From Idiomarina sp. (lineage in GTDB: Bacteria; Pseudomonadota; Gammaproteobacteria; Enterobacterales; Alteromonadaceae), in NCBI GenBank assembly GCA_020831965.1, contig JAFIFP010000001.1, positions 62,001 to 126,000 on the forward strand: a stretch of DNA of 64,000 nt. The letters run 5' to 3'. The first letter of the stretch is position 1; each line of letters opens with the position of its first letter. The notes under the pieces were generated by a model that saw only the letters and a list, made by a program, of their open reading frames with translations, was not told where the DNA came from and searched no databases. Positions 43,522-53,373 of this stretch are shown piece after piece. The position numbers and the translations under genes were made by a program.

Positions 43522-44001
43522 TTAGGGCCGCACATCGCGCTGCGTCGCTTCTTGGATATCCACCCCAACGCCATACTCGTAGACCAGTTGTGCACCAAGG
43601 AAACCTGTTACTTTGATCAACAAGACGGTCAGCACAGACATGTACAGCCCCCAGGGCCAAATATTTGCCGCCGCGTCATGCCAGCGCAACAGAAAATTAA
43701 AAGCAGCCAGCGACAGCAACATCACAGCCAAAAGACCATGAGCCCAGGCGGTTACCAATTTGCGAATACGCGCAACGGTAAACAAGTCAACGGACCCGGC
43801 GAGCCCCGAGAGGCCACCAAAAAGTACTCCCACTGCTGCCAGCCAGAAACTAGCCCGTGCCCAGAATGGGTCAGCGGTGAACAGATAAGCCAGATCAGAT
43901 GCCAGCAGCATAATCAGCGCCGCAATTGGAAAGTGAATCAATGCGGGGTGGAGCGGGTGGCCCATAATAGCGGCGCGGCTTTCTATTTTGGCCGTTGGCA
44001 T
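43522..44001 (-). CDS. DUF2231 membrane protein
   Basis: I start at the ATG at 44001 (MPTAKIESRAAIMGHPLHPALIHFP), the conserved opening of DUF2231; a GAGGAG is about 11 bases upstream. The frame continues to 44166 only within the oppositely oriented subunit II gene. The 159-residue product has four membrane helices and the HPLHPALIHFP motif. These proteins often neighbour haem-copper oxidases. It diverges from subunit II, whose start is 35 bp away. Confidence 0.8.
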   Translation of the reverse strand: MPTAKIESRAAIMGHPLHPALIHFPIAALIMLLASDLAYLFTADPFWARASFWLAAVGVLFGGLSGLAGSVDLFTVARIRKLVTAWAHGLLAVMLLSLAAFNFLLRWHDAAANIWPWGLYMSVLTVLLIKVTGFLGAQLVYEYGVGVDIQEATQRDVRP

Positions 44002-44035
44002 AGTGCGAAACACTCCTCGGTGTGGAGAACAAACA

Positions 44036-44746
44036 ATGCTTAAGAGACTAGCAAACTCACTGGTGGTTGCCAGCTCTTTATTCTTGACGGCTTGCAGTGG
44101 GCCCATGTCGACACTGGATCCCGCGGGGCCTTCTGCCCGGATGGTGAGCGGATTGTGGTGGGGCATGTTTGTGGTGGGTACGCTTGTGTTGGTCGGCGTA
44201 GTCTGGCTTTGGTGGCATGCGATGCAGCGGGACGGTCAGAGTACCGCCGACGAACAACTCCAAGAAAAACAAAATCGCTGGGTGATCTGGGGAGGCATTG
44301 CACTTCCGACTGCGGCGATTACTGTGTTGCTGGCGTTCGGCATTCCTGCGGGCCATCGCATGTTGCCCTGGCCTGCGGGCAATGTGATGGAAGTCCATGT
44401 GGAAGCGCGCCAATGGTACTGGCAAGTGCACTATCCAGAGCATGATATTGAGCTGCTAAATGAGATTTACATCCCCGTGAATACTCCTATCGATTTTCAT
44501 CTGACCAGCCAAGATGTTATTCACTCATTTTGGGTACCGCGCTTAGGCGGCAAGCTCGATATGATCCCAGGCCGCACCAATGTGCTTCGTCTTGAAGCTG
44601 ATGCGCCAGGAACCTATCAAGGGCAATGTGCGGAGTTCTGCGGACGTGCTCATGCCTTTATGAAGTTTGAGGTTATTGCCCTCAGTGCCGAGGACTTTGC
44701 TGCGTGGCAGCAAGAACATGAAGAGGAGCCGAAGGATGAGCGCTGA
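44036..44746 (+). CDS. coxB: Cytochrome c oxidase subunit II (lipoprotein)
   Basis: 236 residues from the ATG at 44036 (MLKRLANSLV). A lipobox (LTAC) gives a lipid-anchored N-terminus. Two membrane helices follow and then the periplasmic CuA domain, with ligands in QCAEFCGRAHAFM and DVIHSFWVPR. It ends soon after the CuA domain (EEEPKDER), with no fused cytochrome c, so it needs a separate electron donor. The fused subunit I+III gene overlaps its stop. Confidence 0.93.
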   Translation: MLKRLANSLVVASSLFLTACSGPMSTLDPAGPSARMVSGLWWGMFVVGTLVLVGVVWLWWHAMQRDGQSTADEQLQEKQNRWVIWGGIALPTAAITVLLAFGIPAGHRMLPWPAGNVMEVHVEARQWYWQVHYPEHDIELLNEIYIPVNTPIDFHLTSQDVIHSFWVPRLGGKLDMIPGRTNVLRLEADAPGTYQGQCAEFCGRAHAFMKFEVIALSAEDFAAWQQEHEEEPKDER

Positions 44747-47231
44747 TCAACTCACTGCACGTATGCATGCCATTTGGGCGAATTTACCGGGCTGGGGACA
44801 ACTTGCCGCAGTAAATCACACCTCTATTGGTAAACGTTTCATGGTGACCGGCGCGGTGTTCTTCGTAATTGGTGGTGTGCTGGCAATGCTGTTGCGCACC
44901 CAACTCGCCTTGCCGATGCAAACCATTATTGATGCTGACGCCTACAACCAGCTATTCACCATGCATGGCACTGTGATGATGTTCCTGTTCGCGATTCCTA
45001 TCTTGGAGGGATTGGCGCTCTACATGATCCCTAAGTTGATTGGTGCGCGCGATTTAGTATTTCCTCGGATTAGCTCTTTGGGATATTACAGCTACCTGTT
45101 CGGCGGCATTATCTTAATGTCGAGCTTATTCCTCGGCGTGGCGCCGGATTCAGGCTGGTTTATGTATACCCCACTGAGTAGTGCGGAATTCTCACCGGGG
45201 CCTGGATCCGATTTTTGGCTACTCGGGATTACCTTCGTTGAAATTTCCGCCATGGCGGCAGGCGTGGAACTAACGGTCTCGATTCTGAAATCGCGAGCCC
45301 CGGGCATGACGCTGACCAAGATGCCCATCTTCTGTTGGTACATTCTAGCGATGGCGCTGATGATTGTGTTTGGCTTCCCACCACTGATTCTGGCCTCGAT
45401 TCTTTTGGAGCTTGAACGTGCGGTTGGCATGCCGTTTTTTGCCGTGGCAGGTGGTGGTGACCCGATACTATGGCAACACTTGTTTTGGTTGTTTGGACAC
45501 CCTGAGGTGTACATTATCTTTTTGCCTGCGGCAGCGGTGATTTCCACCGTTATTCCGGTATTTGCGGGTCGTCCAATTATTGGTTATCGCTGGTTAGTGT
45601 TAGCGATTATTTTGACTGCGTTTATCAGTTTCGGGTTGTGGGTGCACCACATGTTTACCGTGGGGATCCCCCAACTGGCGCAGGCCTTCTTCTCCATTGC
45701 GAGCATGATGGTGGCCATTCCAACCGCAATTCAGGTGTTTGTATGGGTGGCGACGCTTTGGCATGGTCGGGTCACTTATAACTTGCCCATGTTGTGGGTT
45801 TTCGGATTCCTGATGGTGTTTGTCTGCGGTGGCTTGACCGGCGTGATGCTCGCTCTTGTACCCTTTAACTGGCAGGTACATGACACACACTTTGTGGTTG
45901 CTCATCTGCACTATGTCCTCATTGGCGGTATGCTTTATCCGTTAATTGCAGGAATCTACTATTGGTTGCCACACTTCTCGGGACGCATGCCATCTTTGCG
46001 CATGGGACTCTGGGGATTTTGGCTGACATTCATTGGGATGAATGCGACCTTCTTGCTAATGCACTTAACCGGCCTGTTAGGTATGCCTCGGCGCATCTTC
46101 ACTTATAGTGGCGACATGGGTTGGAGTTGGCTGAACTTACTGTCTTCGGTTGGTGGCTTTGTGATGGCTTTCGGCTTGGGGCTGGTCATTCTAGACATCA
46201 TTTTGCACTTCCGTTTCGGCGAGAAAGCAAAGCCCAATCCTTGGCAAGCGGATACGCTTGAGTGGGCGACAGGCACGCCACCGACGCCCTATAATTTCGC
46301 GAGTATTCCCGATATAGATACGCGTCACCCCCTGTGGGAAAAACCCGAACTGATGACCAGCATTCCTGCGGGCGAACACCGGTTGGCGACTATTGAACAT
46401 GGGCGTCGCGAGATCCTTGGTACGTCAGCAATCACAGGCAAGTTACAAGCCATTTATCATTTGCCGACCAACTCCTACTTACCTCTGCTGGCGGCGCTAA
46501 GTTTAGCCGTGGTGTGTATTGGCTTGTTGATTCGGGTGTATCCGATGGCACTTGTTGGGTTGCTTGTCGCGGCTTTCTTTTTGTTCCGCTGGAGTTGGGA
46601 AAACGGTTCTCATCCTGCCATGGCGCCGCCTACGCCTGACGAAGATCCGAGTTTACCCTTACATTCACGTACCACAGACGGTCCTGGCCGCTGGGGGATG
46701 ATTGTCACCTTGATGGCAGATGGTGCGCTGTATTTGGCGCTCATTTTCGGTTGGCTCTATTTGTGGACGGTGTCACCCGAATGGCAAATGCCGGGCGAGT
46801 CGTTACTGTCAGTACCTGTTTTATTGGTCAGCGGGGTCCTTGTGACGGTAGCGACGCTATTGTTTCATCGCCTCACTGCCGCATTGAATCAAGGGCAAGC
46901 CCACGGACTACAGATGAAGCTGTGGCTTGTGACCTTCGTCGGGTTCGTGCATTTAGCACTCTTGATTACCGCGTTAGTGCAAGCACCGCTCGCCATCACT
47001 GAAAGTGCACACGACGCAGTGTTGTTCTTCGTGGTGATTTATTTGCTCTTCCATAGCCTGTTAGTGACTGTGGTGACGGCACTGCAAGCGCTTCGAGTGA
47101 AGTATGGCTATGTAAGCGCTCGCTATCCTTATGAGCCCAATGTTGTCAGGCCTTTGTGGTCTTATACCCTCGGTATTTATTGGTGTAGCGTCGCGACCTT
47201 TATTTTCTTACCTATGGTGTGGGGGGCGTAA
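44736..47231 (+). CDS. Cytochrome c oxidase subunits I and III, fused
   Basis: 831 residues from the ATG at 44736, overlapping the end of subunit II by 11 bp. Residues 1 to about 530 are subunit I: haem-a His in TMHGTVMM, CuB site in FGHPEVYI with the following HH, and the VVAHLHY haem ligands. The rest (about 570-831) is subunit III with about seven helices. Fused I+III proteins occur in bacterial caa3/ba-type oxidases. The enzyme reduces O2 to water while pumping protons. Motifs are intact. Confidence 0.92.
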   Translation: MSADQLTARMHAIWANLPGWGQLAAVNHTSIGKRFMVTGAVFFVIGGVLAMLLRTQLALPMQTIIDADAYNQLFTMHGTVMMFLFAIPILEGLALYMIPKLIGARDLVFPRISSLGYYSYLFGGIILMSSLFLGVAPDSGWFMYTPLSSAEFSPGPGSDFWLLGITFVEISAMAAGVELTVSILKSRAPGMTLTKMPIFCWYILAMALMIVFGFPPLILASILLELERAVGMPFFAVAGGGDPILWQHLFWLFGHPEVYIIFLPAAAVISTVIPVFAGRPIIGYRWLVLAIILTAFISFGLWVHHMFTVGIPQLAQAFFSIASMMVAIPTAIQVFVWVATLWHGRVTYNLPMLWVFGFLMVFVCGGLTGVMLALVPFNWQVHDTHFVVAHLHYVLIGGMLYPLIAGIYYWLPHFSGRMPSLRMGLWGFWLTFIGMNATFLLMHLTGLLGMPRRIFTYSGDMGWSWLNLLSSVGGFVMAFGLGLVILDIILHFRFGEKAKPNPWQADTLEWATGTPPTPYNFASIPDIDTRHPLWEKPELMTSIPAGEHRLATIEHGRREILGTSAITGKLQAIYHLPTNSYLPLLAALSLAVVCIGLLIRVYPMALVGLLVAAFFLFRWSWENGSHPAMAPPTPDEDPSLPLHSRTTDGPGRWGMIVTLMADGALYLALIFGWLYLWTVSPEWQMPGESLLSVPVLLVSGVLVTVATLLFHRLTAALNQGQAHGLQMKLWLVTFVGFVHLALLITALVQAPLAITESAHDAVLFFVVIYLLFHSLLVTVVTALQALRVKYGYVSARYPYEPNVVRPLWSYTLGIYWCSVATFIFLPMVWGA

Positions 47232-47569
47232 TGACACGAAGTCATTGGATGGTGCATTTGGTCGGCGGCCTGACCTTGTGGTGCCTGTGGTTTGTATTGC
47301 TCTACGGTGGCTTGGGCATTATGTGCTCAGTTGCTTCACCGCCGCTAGCTGCAGGTCAGTGGACTTGGATTAATGGCGTATTGTTGATATTGACCCTGGC
47401 CTTTACGGTGCTATTGGTCACGCTGGCGCGTTGGTGTTGGTATCGACAGGAAACGGAACCGAGTGAGCTGCAAGTTTATGTGCGTTTAAGTTCAGCGCTA
47501 TATGGCATGAGTGCCTTTGCGGTGTTGGCCGTTGGCTTACCCGTCGGAGTGTTGCCCCCTTGCGCTTAA
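47231..47569 (+). CDS. Small membrane protein of the oxidase cluster
   Basis: 112 residues, ATG overlapping the stop of the fused oxidase gene (TAATG). Three hydrophobic segments (about 8-28, 40-62, 85-106), ending in a short LPPCA tail. I recognise no family; position and size suggest a subunit IV-like or assembly component. The next gene (CtaG) overlaps its end. Confidence 0.65.
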   Translation: MTRSHWMVHLVGGLTLWCLWFVLLYGGLGIMCSVASPPLAAGQWTWINGVLLILTLAFTVLLVTLARWCWYRQETEPSELQVYVRLSSALYGMSAFAVLAVGLPVGVLPPCA

Positions 47570-48372
47570 TGGTTGTTGCTGGCGGGTTGTTACTGTTGTT
47601 CGGCTTTGCCCCAGTGGCGGAGGCTCATAACCCCATTACGAGTGAGGGTGAGGAGCGCATTGCCTCGGGTATCGCGGCGCTAGGACTCATTGTTATTTGG
47701 GCGCTATACGCCATAGGTGCTCGCCGAACTCCAATTGCTGGTTGGCGTATGTGGCTATTTCATGGCACCGCTGTACTCAGTTTCTTCAACTTGCTGGGCC
47801 CCTTGGATGATTGGGCGGAAACCAGCGCATCGGCTCATATGACGCAGCACATGTTAATGATGGTGGTGATTGGGCCCTTGTTTGTACTCGCGCGGCCACT
47901 TCCACAATTACTTGTGGTGGGTGCAACGTGGGTGCGAAGTATGTGGCGAAAATCATTCAAGATCACGCAATACCCGATGATTTGCGCTTATCTCCATGGT
48001 TTTATGATTTGGTTTTGGCATGTGCCGGCGTTCTATATGTTGGCGGTTGAAAATCCTTGGGTGCATATCTTTGAGCATGCATGTTTCCTAGTCACAGCAG
48101 TATGGTTTTGGTGGAGTTGCCTCTATGCAGCGCGTGACAAAGCACCTTTCGCCTTTTTAGCGCTCTTGTTTACCTTAATGCATACGGGCTTTCTGGGAGC
48201 CTTGCTCACCTTCGCGGCAGAGCCGTTGTATGGTGAAGCACGTGATCTGCAAGATCAGCAGTTAGCCGGATTGCTGATGTGGGTACTCGGTGGTATTCCC
48301 TACATCGCTGCGTCCATATGGGCGGGTGTGCGGTGGTATCGGCAACTCGACAGAAATATTCTGTCGGATTAA
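47560..48372 (+). CDS. CtaG-type cytochrome c oxidase assembly protein
   Basis: 270 residues of the caa3_CtaG type (seven membrane helices) with a short signal/leader region and AHNPITSEGEE. The conserved core contains the MTQHMLMMVVIGPLFVLARPL and FMIWFWHVP segments. Its start is a TTG at 47560 or the ATG at 47569, both overlapping the previous stop region. It helps assemble copper into the oxidase; it is the caa3 type and not the Cox11 type. Confidence 0.85.
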   Translation: MRLMVVAGGLLLLFGFAPVAEAHNPITSEGEERIASGIAALGLIVIWALYAIGARRTPIAGWRMWLFHGTAVLSFFNLLGPLDDWAETSASAHMTQHMLMMVVIGPLFVLARPLPQLLVVGATWVRSMWRKSFKITQYPMICAYLHGFMIWFWHVPAFYMLAVENPWVHIFEHACFLVTAVWFWWSCLYAARDKAPFAFLALLFTLMHTGFLGALLTFAAEPLYGEARDLQDQQLAGLLMWVLGGIPYIAASIWAGVRWYRQLDRNILSD

Positions 48373-48431
48373 TACATTTAGTTGAGTTCTAGCGTATACC
48401 TAATGGTCACTGAAACAGAGCGAAAATTCTT

Positions 48432-48920
48432 ATGAGTTATGCAAAGAAATGGCAGGTCTTAGGTTTAGTTGTGGCCTTAGTGTTGGTGTACGTGACCGCT
48501 GCCCTCGGCGGATTAGGCTCGATGAATGCACAAGTGTTCTATCGTGATCTCACTTTGCCAAGTTGGGCGCCTCCGGGCTGGCTCTTCGGCCCGGTGTGGA
48601 CACTCTTGTACACCATGATGGGGGTTGCGGCTTGGTTGGTCTGGCGCACGCCAACGACTGGTACGAAGCCGGCGCTGATCCTATTTGTGGCTCATCTGGC
48701 TGTGAATGCGTTGTGGAGCTGGCTTTTCTTCGCTTGGTACCTAGGAGCTGTGTCCTTTCTTTGGATTGTGTTGCTCTGGGGGATGATCGTTGCGTTGATT
48801 CGACTGTTCTGGCCGCTGAATCGGTTAGCGTCACTTCTTCTTATTCCCTATTTAGCCTGGGTGAGCTTTGCTTCGGTCCTCAACTTCACCATTTGGCAGC
48901 TAAATCCGGGGGTGCTGTAG
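48432..48920 (+). CDS. tspO: TspO/MBR family membrane protein
   Basis: 162 residues with five helices and the family's hallmark WAPPGWLFGPVWTLLY (residues about 39-54) and AVNALWSWLFF segments. TspO proteins bind porphyrins and are implicated in tetrapyrrole and redox regulation. Its position after the oxidase cluster is consistent with haem handling. A 59-bp gap separates it from CtaG. Confidence 0.9.
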   Translation: MSYAKKWQVLGLVVALVLVYVTAALGGLGSMNAQVFYRDLTLPSWAPPGWLFGPVWTLLYTMMGVAAWLVWRTPTTGTKPALILFVAHLAVNALWSWLFFAWYLGAVSFLWIVLLWGMIVALIRLFWPLNRLASLLLIPYLAWVSFASVLNFTIWQLNPGVL

Positions 48921-49019
48921 GGCACTTCTGCCTAGTGTGTGAGTCTGCGTAACAGGCGAGTACCCCCAAATGTCAAAATTCGGTAACATAAGCCCCTATT
49001 TGAGTGATTGGGCGAGGCG

Positions 49020-51029
49020 ATGATGGCATTTGGGTTTCGGTTGGGGTTGTTGTGTTGGGTTGTGATGGGGGCGGCGGCCTGTGCGCCACAACCACAGGAA
49101 TCAAGCACCCTTGAGTATCCGTTCGAGCTCACTATTGCTCACATTAACGACACTCATTCTGCATTTGACCCCGTCCGCGCAAGCTTCCAAGCTGATGACA
49201 CCCAGGTATATAACGAATTTGGTGGACACCCGCGACTGCACTCACGGATTGAGTATTATCGCGAACACGCCCGCACTCATAATGACAGCTTATTGTTTTT
49301 GCATGGCGGAGACGCTTGGCAAGGCACTGCCTATTTCGTGTTAAACGAAGGGCGTATGAACGCCGATATTCTAAGCCAAATGGGTTTGGACGCCATGGCG
49401 CTCGGCAACCATGAATTTGACCTGACGAATTCTCATCTGAATGAATTCCTCGATCGCGTGAATTTCCCGGTACTTGCGGCCAATATTGACGCCAGTCAGG
49501 ACGCGGATTTAGCCGATCAAGCGAATTTGCGCCCTTATGTTTTGTACGCCTTTGACGGATATGAAAAGACCCGCCTAAATGCACTAGATGACTTACCAGC
49601 AAACCAACATGTGGTGGGTATTTTTGGGCTCGCGCTGGAAGATATGCCGAATATTTCCCCAAATACGGGCGACGTGCAATTTTTCGATATGGTGAGTTCA
49701 GCCCAGCGAACGGTAGACTTGTTCCATGAGCATGGGGTGCGCAATATCATTGCGGTCACCCATATTGGCAACGCCCTTGATCTCTATGTTGCTCGACGCG
49801 TGAACGGTATTGATCTCATTGTTGGTGGTCATTCTCACACCTTACTCGGTGATTTTCGTAACCTGGCATTGGGTAACAATGGCGAATACGCCCAGCAGGT
49901 GACCAATCCCGATGGCGTAAGCCAGACTTGCGTTGTCCAGGCGGGTGAATACGCCCAAGCCATGGGAAGAGTGCGCGTGCAATTCAATGAGCAAGGGCGG
50001 TTATTGAGCTGTGCCGGCGGCAATACATTGTTGAGTAACGACGCGTTCTATCACCGGGCGCACCGCATGCCAGAAGTCCGCTTTAACGACGATGAAACCC
50101 AGCAGGTGTTGGAATTTATTGAAGCACAACCGAACATTGCTGTAGTTGCGGAAGCGCAAGCTATGCGTGCGCATATTGATACTGTGTACAAACCTGAGCT
50201 AGAAGCAGCCTATGGTGAGCTGCTGGGATTTGCGCCAGAGCAGGTTATGCACGTGCGTCGCCCTGGAGACGATGGCTCGGATAAACATGGCTCGCACCTA
50301 GCGCCGATTCTTGCGCAAGCACAACTGCAATTCGCGCGCCGCGATGATGTAGTGCAAGTGACCGGCAGGCAACCGGATTTTGCACTTATTAATGCGGGAG
50401 GCATTCGCACGTCGTTACCCGAGGGTGAGCTAAGAGAGGGACATATCTCCCTTGAAATGTTGCCCTTTAGTGCGTCGCTGAGTGTGGTTGGATTAACCGG
50501 CGCGCAGGTACGACAACTGATTCAGGAGACAGTGAGTTCCACACTACCCGAAGGTGCCCACGCGGGGCGCTTCCCTTATGGCGGTGGGTTGCGGTTTGTA
50601 TTTACCGAAACAGCTGCTTATGAGCGGGGCGAGGTGACGGTGCTGGAAGTGAATCGCGGAACATTACTCGCACCTGATTGGCAGTCACTTGAGGACGATC
50701 GGGTCTATCAGGTGGTCATCAATAATTATAGCGCGACGGGCAATGACGGTTGGACGGTGTTGTATGACGCACAGCGAGAGACCAGTGATCGAGTGGATGT
50801 GGTGCTTGTTGATGGCAAGCCCCGGGCCTTTCCGGTGGAGCGTGTTGTGCGCACAGGCGAAGGCGGTTTGCAGGTGATCTACAGTGAACGCCCGGACTGC
50901 GCTGAAGAGCATGTTGCGTGTAATACCGATGCCGTGTCGGTTATTGAGTACTTCCGTACCAGTGATCAGGGGCTCTTGCCATTGCCTTATCCAGTGGTTA
51001 CGCTCGAGCGAGTGCATCCAATAGAATAA
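49020..51029 (+). CDS. Lipoprotein 5'-nucleotidase/metallophosphatase (UshA-like)
   Basis: About 669 residues from an ATG at 49020 (or the ATG immediately after). Lipobox AAAC follows the signal peptide. The N-terminal metallophosphoesterase domain has AHINDTHS, GDAWQGT, GNHEFD, THIG and GGHSH, the two-metal site. The C-terminal nucleotidase domain includes NAGGIRTSLPEGEL, FSASLSVVGLTG and NDGWTVL (substrate base stacking). Such enzymes hydrolyse extracellular nucleotides and sugar nucleotides. The MFS transporter gene follows after 23 bp and may import the products. Confidence 0.9.
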   Translation: MMAFGFRLGLLCWVVMGAAACAPQPQESSTLEYPFELTIAHINDTHSAFDPVRASFQADDTQVYNEFGGHPRLHSRIEYYREHARTHNDSLLFLHGGDAWQGTAYFVLNEGRMNADILSQMGLDAMALGNHEFDLTNSHLNEFLDRVNFPVLAANIDASQDADLADQANLRPYVLYAFDGYEKTRLNALDDLPANQHVVGIFGLALEDMPNISPNTGDVQFFDMVSSAQRTVDLFHEHGVRNIIAVTHIGNALDLYVARRVNGIDLIVGGHSHTLLGDFRNLALGNNGEYAQQVTNPDGVSQTCVVQAGEYAQAMGRVRVQFNEQGRLLSCAGGNTLLSNDAFYHRAHRMPEVRFNDDETQQVLEFIEAQPNIAVVAEAQAMRAHIDTVYKPELEAAYGELLGFAPEQVMHVRRPGDDGSDKHGSHLAPILAQAQLQFARRDDVVQVTGRQPDFALINAGGIRTSLPEGELREGHISLEMLPFSASLSVVGLTGAQVRQLIQETVSSTLPEGAHAGRFPYGGGLRFVFTETAAYERGEVTVLEVNRGTLLAPDWQSLEDDRVYQVVINNYSATGNDGWTVLYDAQRETSDRVDVVLVDGKPRAFPVERVVRTGEGGLQVIYSERPDCAEEHVACNTDAVSVIEYFRTSDQGLLPLPYPVVTLERVHPIE

Positions 51030-51052
51030 TTCTAATAATAAAGAGAGTTCTC

Positions 51053-52402
51053 ATGAGCGTTCAGGATCAGGCCATGCCATCGCCAATGATGCGTTGGGCC
51101 GTATTGCTGTTTGTTAGCCTCGCGATGTTTGGCAACTACTATGTCTATGATTCGCTCTGGCCCGTCGTGGACTTATTGCGCACCGAGCTTGATTTTACCT
51201 ATCAGCAAATCGGTTGGTTGTCCTCCGCTTACAACGCGGCTGCAGTGCTTATGTTGCTGGTGGGTGGGTATATCATCGACCGTTTCGGAACCAAGAAAGC
51301 GCTCACCGTATTTGCGATTGTATGTTTGTTTGCTGCTGCGCTCACGGCCGCATTTCCCTATTTTGAGACCATTCTCGCCGGGCGCATTCTGCTCGGTATT
51401 GGCGCCGAACCACTGATTGTCGCGGCTACGACTACGCTGGCGAAATGGTTTAAGGGGCGCGAGCTGAGTTTTGCCTTTGGTCTTAATCTCTCTATTTCGC
51501 GCCTCGGCTCAGCGTCGGCGGATTGGTCTACGTCTGTCGCCAGCCCCTTGTATGCAAACTGGCAAGATCCGCTCTGGTTGGCCACGGCCGTTGCTGGCAT
51601 TTCAGTGACCGCAGCCATGCTGTACTGGGTATTAGAGCGTCGTGTCGAGCAGCGCATGCCACTCGCGCCCGTGCAGCACGACGAGCGTATCGACTTTAAA
51701 AGCCTCTACAAATTTAGCTCTTCCTATTGGTATATCGTGGCGCTCTGTGTGGTCTTTTATGCCACGATCTTTCCATTCCGTAGCTTCGCCATTGATTACT
51801 TCCAGCAAGCCCATGGTCTGACTCGCGAAGCGGCTGGGCTGCTCAGCAGCATGTTGCCTGTGGCTGCGATTGTGGCAACGCCGCTATTCGGTCTCTGGGT
51901 AGATCGCGTCGGGCGGCGGTCATTGTTTATGGCCGTCGGCTCCTTAATTATGTTGCCACTGTTCTTGATGGTGACCTACCTCCCCCCAGGTCCGCTGGTG
52001 TGGATTGGCTTGCCACTTATCGGTTTTGAACAGGTTCCCTTGACGCTCTTTCTGGTGATGCTGATGCTGGGAGGGGTCTTTTCTTTGATACCTGCGGTCA
52101 TGTGGCCCTCGGTTGCATATATCGTGAGTGAGCGACGCTTGGGATCAGCCTACGCCATGATGACACTCTGTCAGCAACTCGGTTGGATGGTGGTGCCGAT
52201 GATCGTTGGTTATCTTAATGATGCCAATCTGGCGGGGCCCGACAACCCAGCAGGTTATGCGCCGAGCATGTGGTTCTACACCGGGTTCGCTCTGCTAGGG
52301 TTATTTTTCTCTTACAAACTGTGGCAATCGGAACGTGGTCCGGGTGGTCATGGCTTAGAGCACATCACCACCCGCACGGGTGTGCAAAAGGAAAGTAGTT
52401 AG
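51053..52402 (+). CDS. Major facilitator superfamily transporter
   Basis: 449 residues with twelve hydrophobic helices and the intracellular-loop motif GYIIDRFGTKKAL (residues about 75-87), plus a second G-x-x-x-D-R-x-G-R-R copy (WVDRVGRRS). It most resembles the sugar-phosphate/anion or nucleoside-type MFS proteins by overall pattern, but the substrate is not clear. It follows the nucleotidase gene by 23 bp and overlaps the end of the HAAS gene by 4 bp. Confidence 0.85.
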   Translation: MSVQDQAMPSPMMRWAVLLFVSLAMFGNYYVYDSLWPVVDLLRTELDFTYQQIGWLSSAYNAAAVLMLLVGGYIIDRFGTKKALTVFAIVCLFAAALTAAFPYFETILAGRILLGIGAEPLIVAATTTLAKWFKGRELSFAFGLNLSISRLGSASADWSTSVASPLYANWQDPLWLATAVAGISVTAAMLYWVLERRVEQRMPLAPVQHDERIDFKSLYKFSSSYWYIVALCVVFYATIFPFRSFAIDYFQQAHGLTREAAGLLSSMLPVAAIVATPLFGLWVDRVGRRSLFMAVGSLIMLPLFLMVTYLPPGPLVWIGLPLIGFEQVPLTLFLVMLMLGGVFSLIPAVMWPSVAYIVSERRLGSAYAMMTLCQQLGWMVVPMIVGYLNDANLAGPDNPAGYAPSMWFYTGFALLGLFFSYKLWQSERGPGGHGLEHITTRTGVQKESS

Positions 52403-53373
52403 GCCGTCTGTTCGCTGGACGCAAACTTGCGTTCCAGCTCCGCGATGAGCCGATCGCCGTTATGCATTTCGCCATTAATGGTCAACCGGGCTTTATGCAG
52501 GTTGGCCGCGTCGTCTTCCCACACAATAAGATATTGTTGCCCTAAAGCACCGTAGAAGAAGCTTTTCCATGGGGACTGGCGCTTAAAATCGCGGACTCGT
52601 GCAAGGTTGATGTGGCGCTGGCCAAAAATGCCGTGATGAGTGAGTGACGAGCCGCTCATGTGGTATTGCTCGAAGGCCACTCGCGAAGCCAGCGTCATGG
52701 AGAGCGCGAAGAAAGCCAAGATGCCATTGACGATCATGGATTCATTGGCGGTCATAAAGCCAATACCGACAAAGGACAGCAAGCAGGCGATGCCGATGGA
52801 ACCCATCACAAAGAACAGGAATACTGCGGCGATTTTACTCCAGCGCCCAGAGTAAACTCGCAGCTCTTCGTCGGAATTTACGTTTTCTGGTACGGTCGGC
52901 CGCGCTTGGGCAAACCCGAAGGTAAACCACCAGCTCATGAGGGCACCATAGAACAGAAAATTGAACAGCGTCACTGTTGCTAATGTACCTAAAGTATCTC
53001 GAGTAAAGCCTTGGTTGAGTACTTGCATGAGCAGCATCAAGCCAGCGAAGAGTCCGCCAAAGGAAGCGAGCATTTTAAAATAGAGTTTTGTGCGTTCTGA
53101 GCGCTGTAGACTGGCATGCTCTTCTACCGCCCCGAAGCTCTTCACTGCTTCTTGGCTGGCAATGTCTGCCGCCATACCTTGCTCAATCAGACGATCGCGA
53201 TGCTCAAGTAGGTGATCTCGCACTTCTTCGAGTGTCAGCATGCGCACACATTTTGCACCGAGCAGTGCAGCATCGAGTGCTTGTAAGTAACGATCAATAT
53301 GAGCGTCTTCGGTTTGAACTGCACTGGGGAAACCCGGAGATGGTATCCGTGTAACATAGCTAAGTCTCATCAT
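52399..53373 (-). CDS. HAAS-domain membrane protein of a PadR operon
   Basis: 324 residues. The N-terminus (about 20-90) has the HAAS (permease prefix) look: short helices with HLLEHRDRLIEQGMAADIASQEAVKSFG. It is followed by six or so hydrophobic segments. It has a beta-rich tail with FKRQSPWKSFFYGALG resembling a PH-like part. It starts right after the PadR-family regulator gene (adjacent, same strand), the common pairing for membrane-stress modules. Function unknown. Confidence 0.75.
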   Translation of the reverse strand: MMRLSYVTRIPSPGFPSAVQTEDAHIDRYLQALDAALLGAKCVRMLTLEEVRDHLLEHRDRLIEQGMAADIASQEAVKSFGAVEEHASLQRSERTKLYFKMLASFGGLFAGLMLLMQVLNQGFTRDTLGTLATVTLFNFLFYGALMSWWFTFGFAQARPTVPENVNSDEELRVYSGRWSKIAAVFLFFVMGSIGIACLLSFVGIGFMTANESMIVNGILAFFALSMTLASRVAFEQYHMSGSSLTHHGIFGQRHINLARVRDFKRQSPWKSFFYGALGQQYLIVWEDDAANLHKARLTINGEMHNGDRLIAELERKFASSEQTA

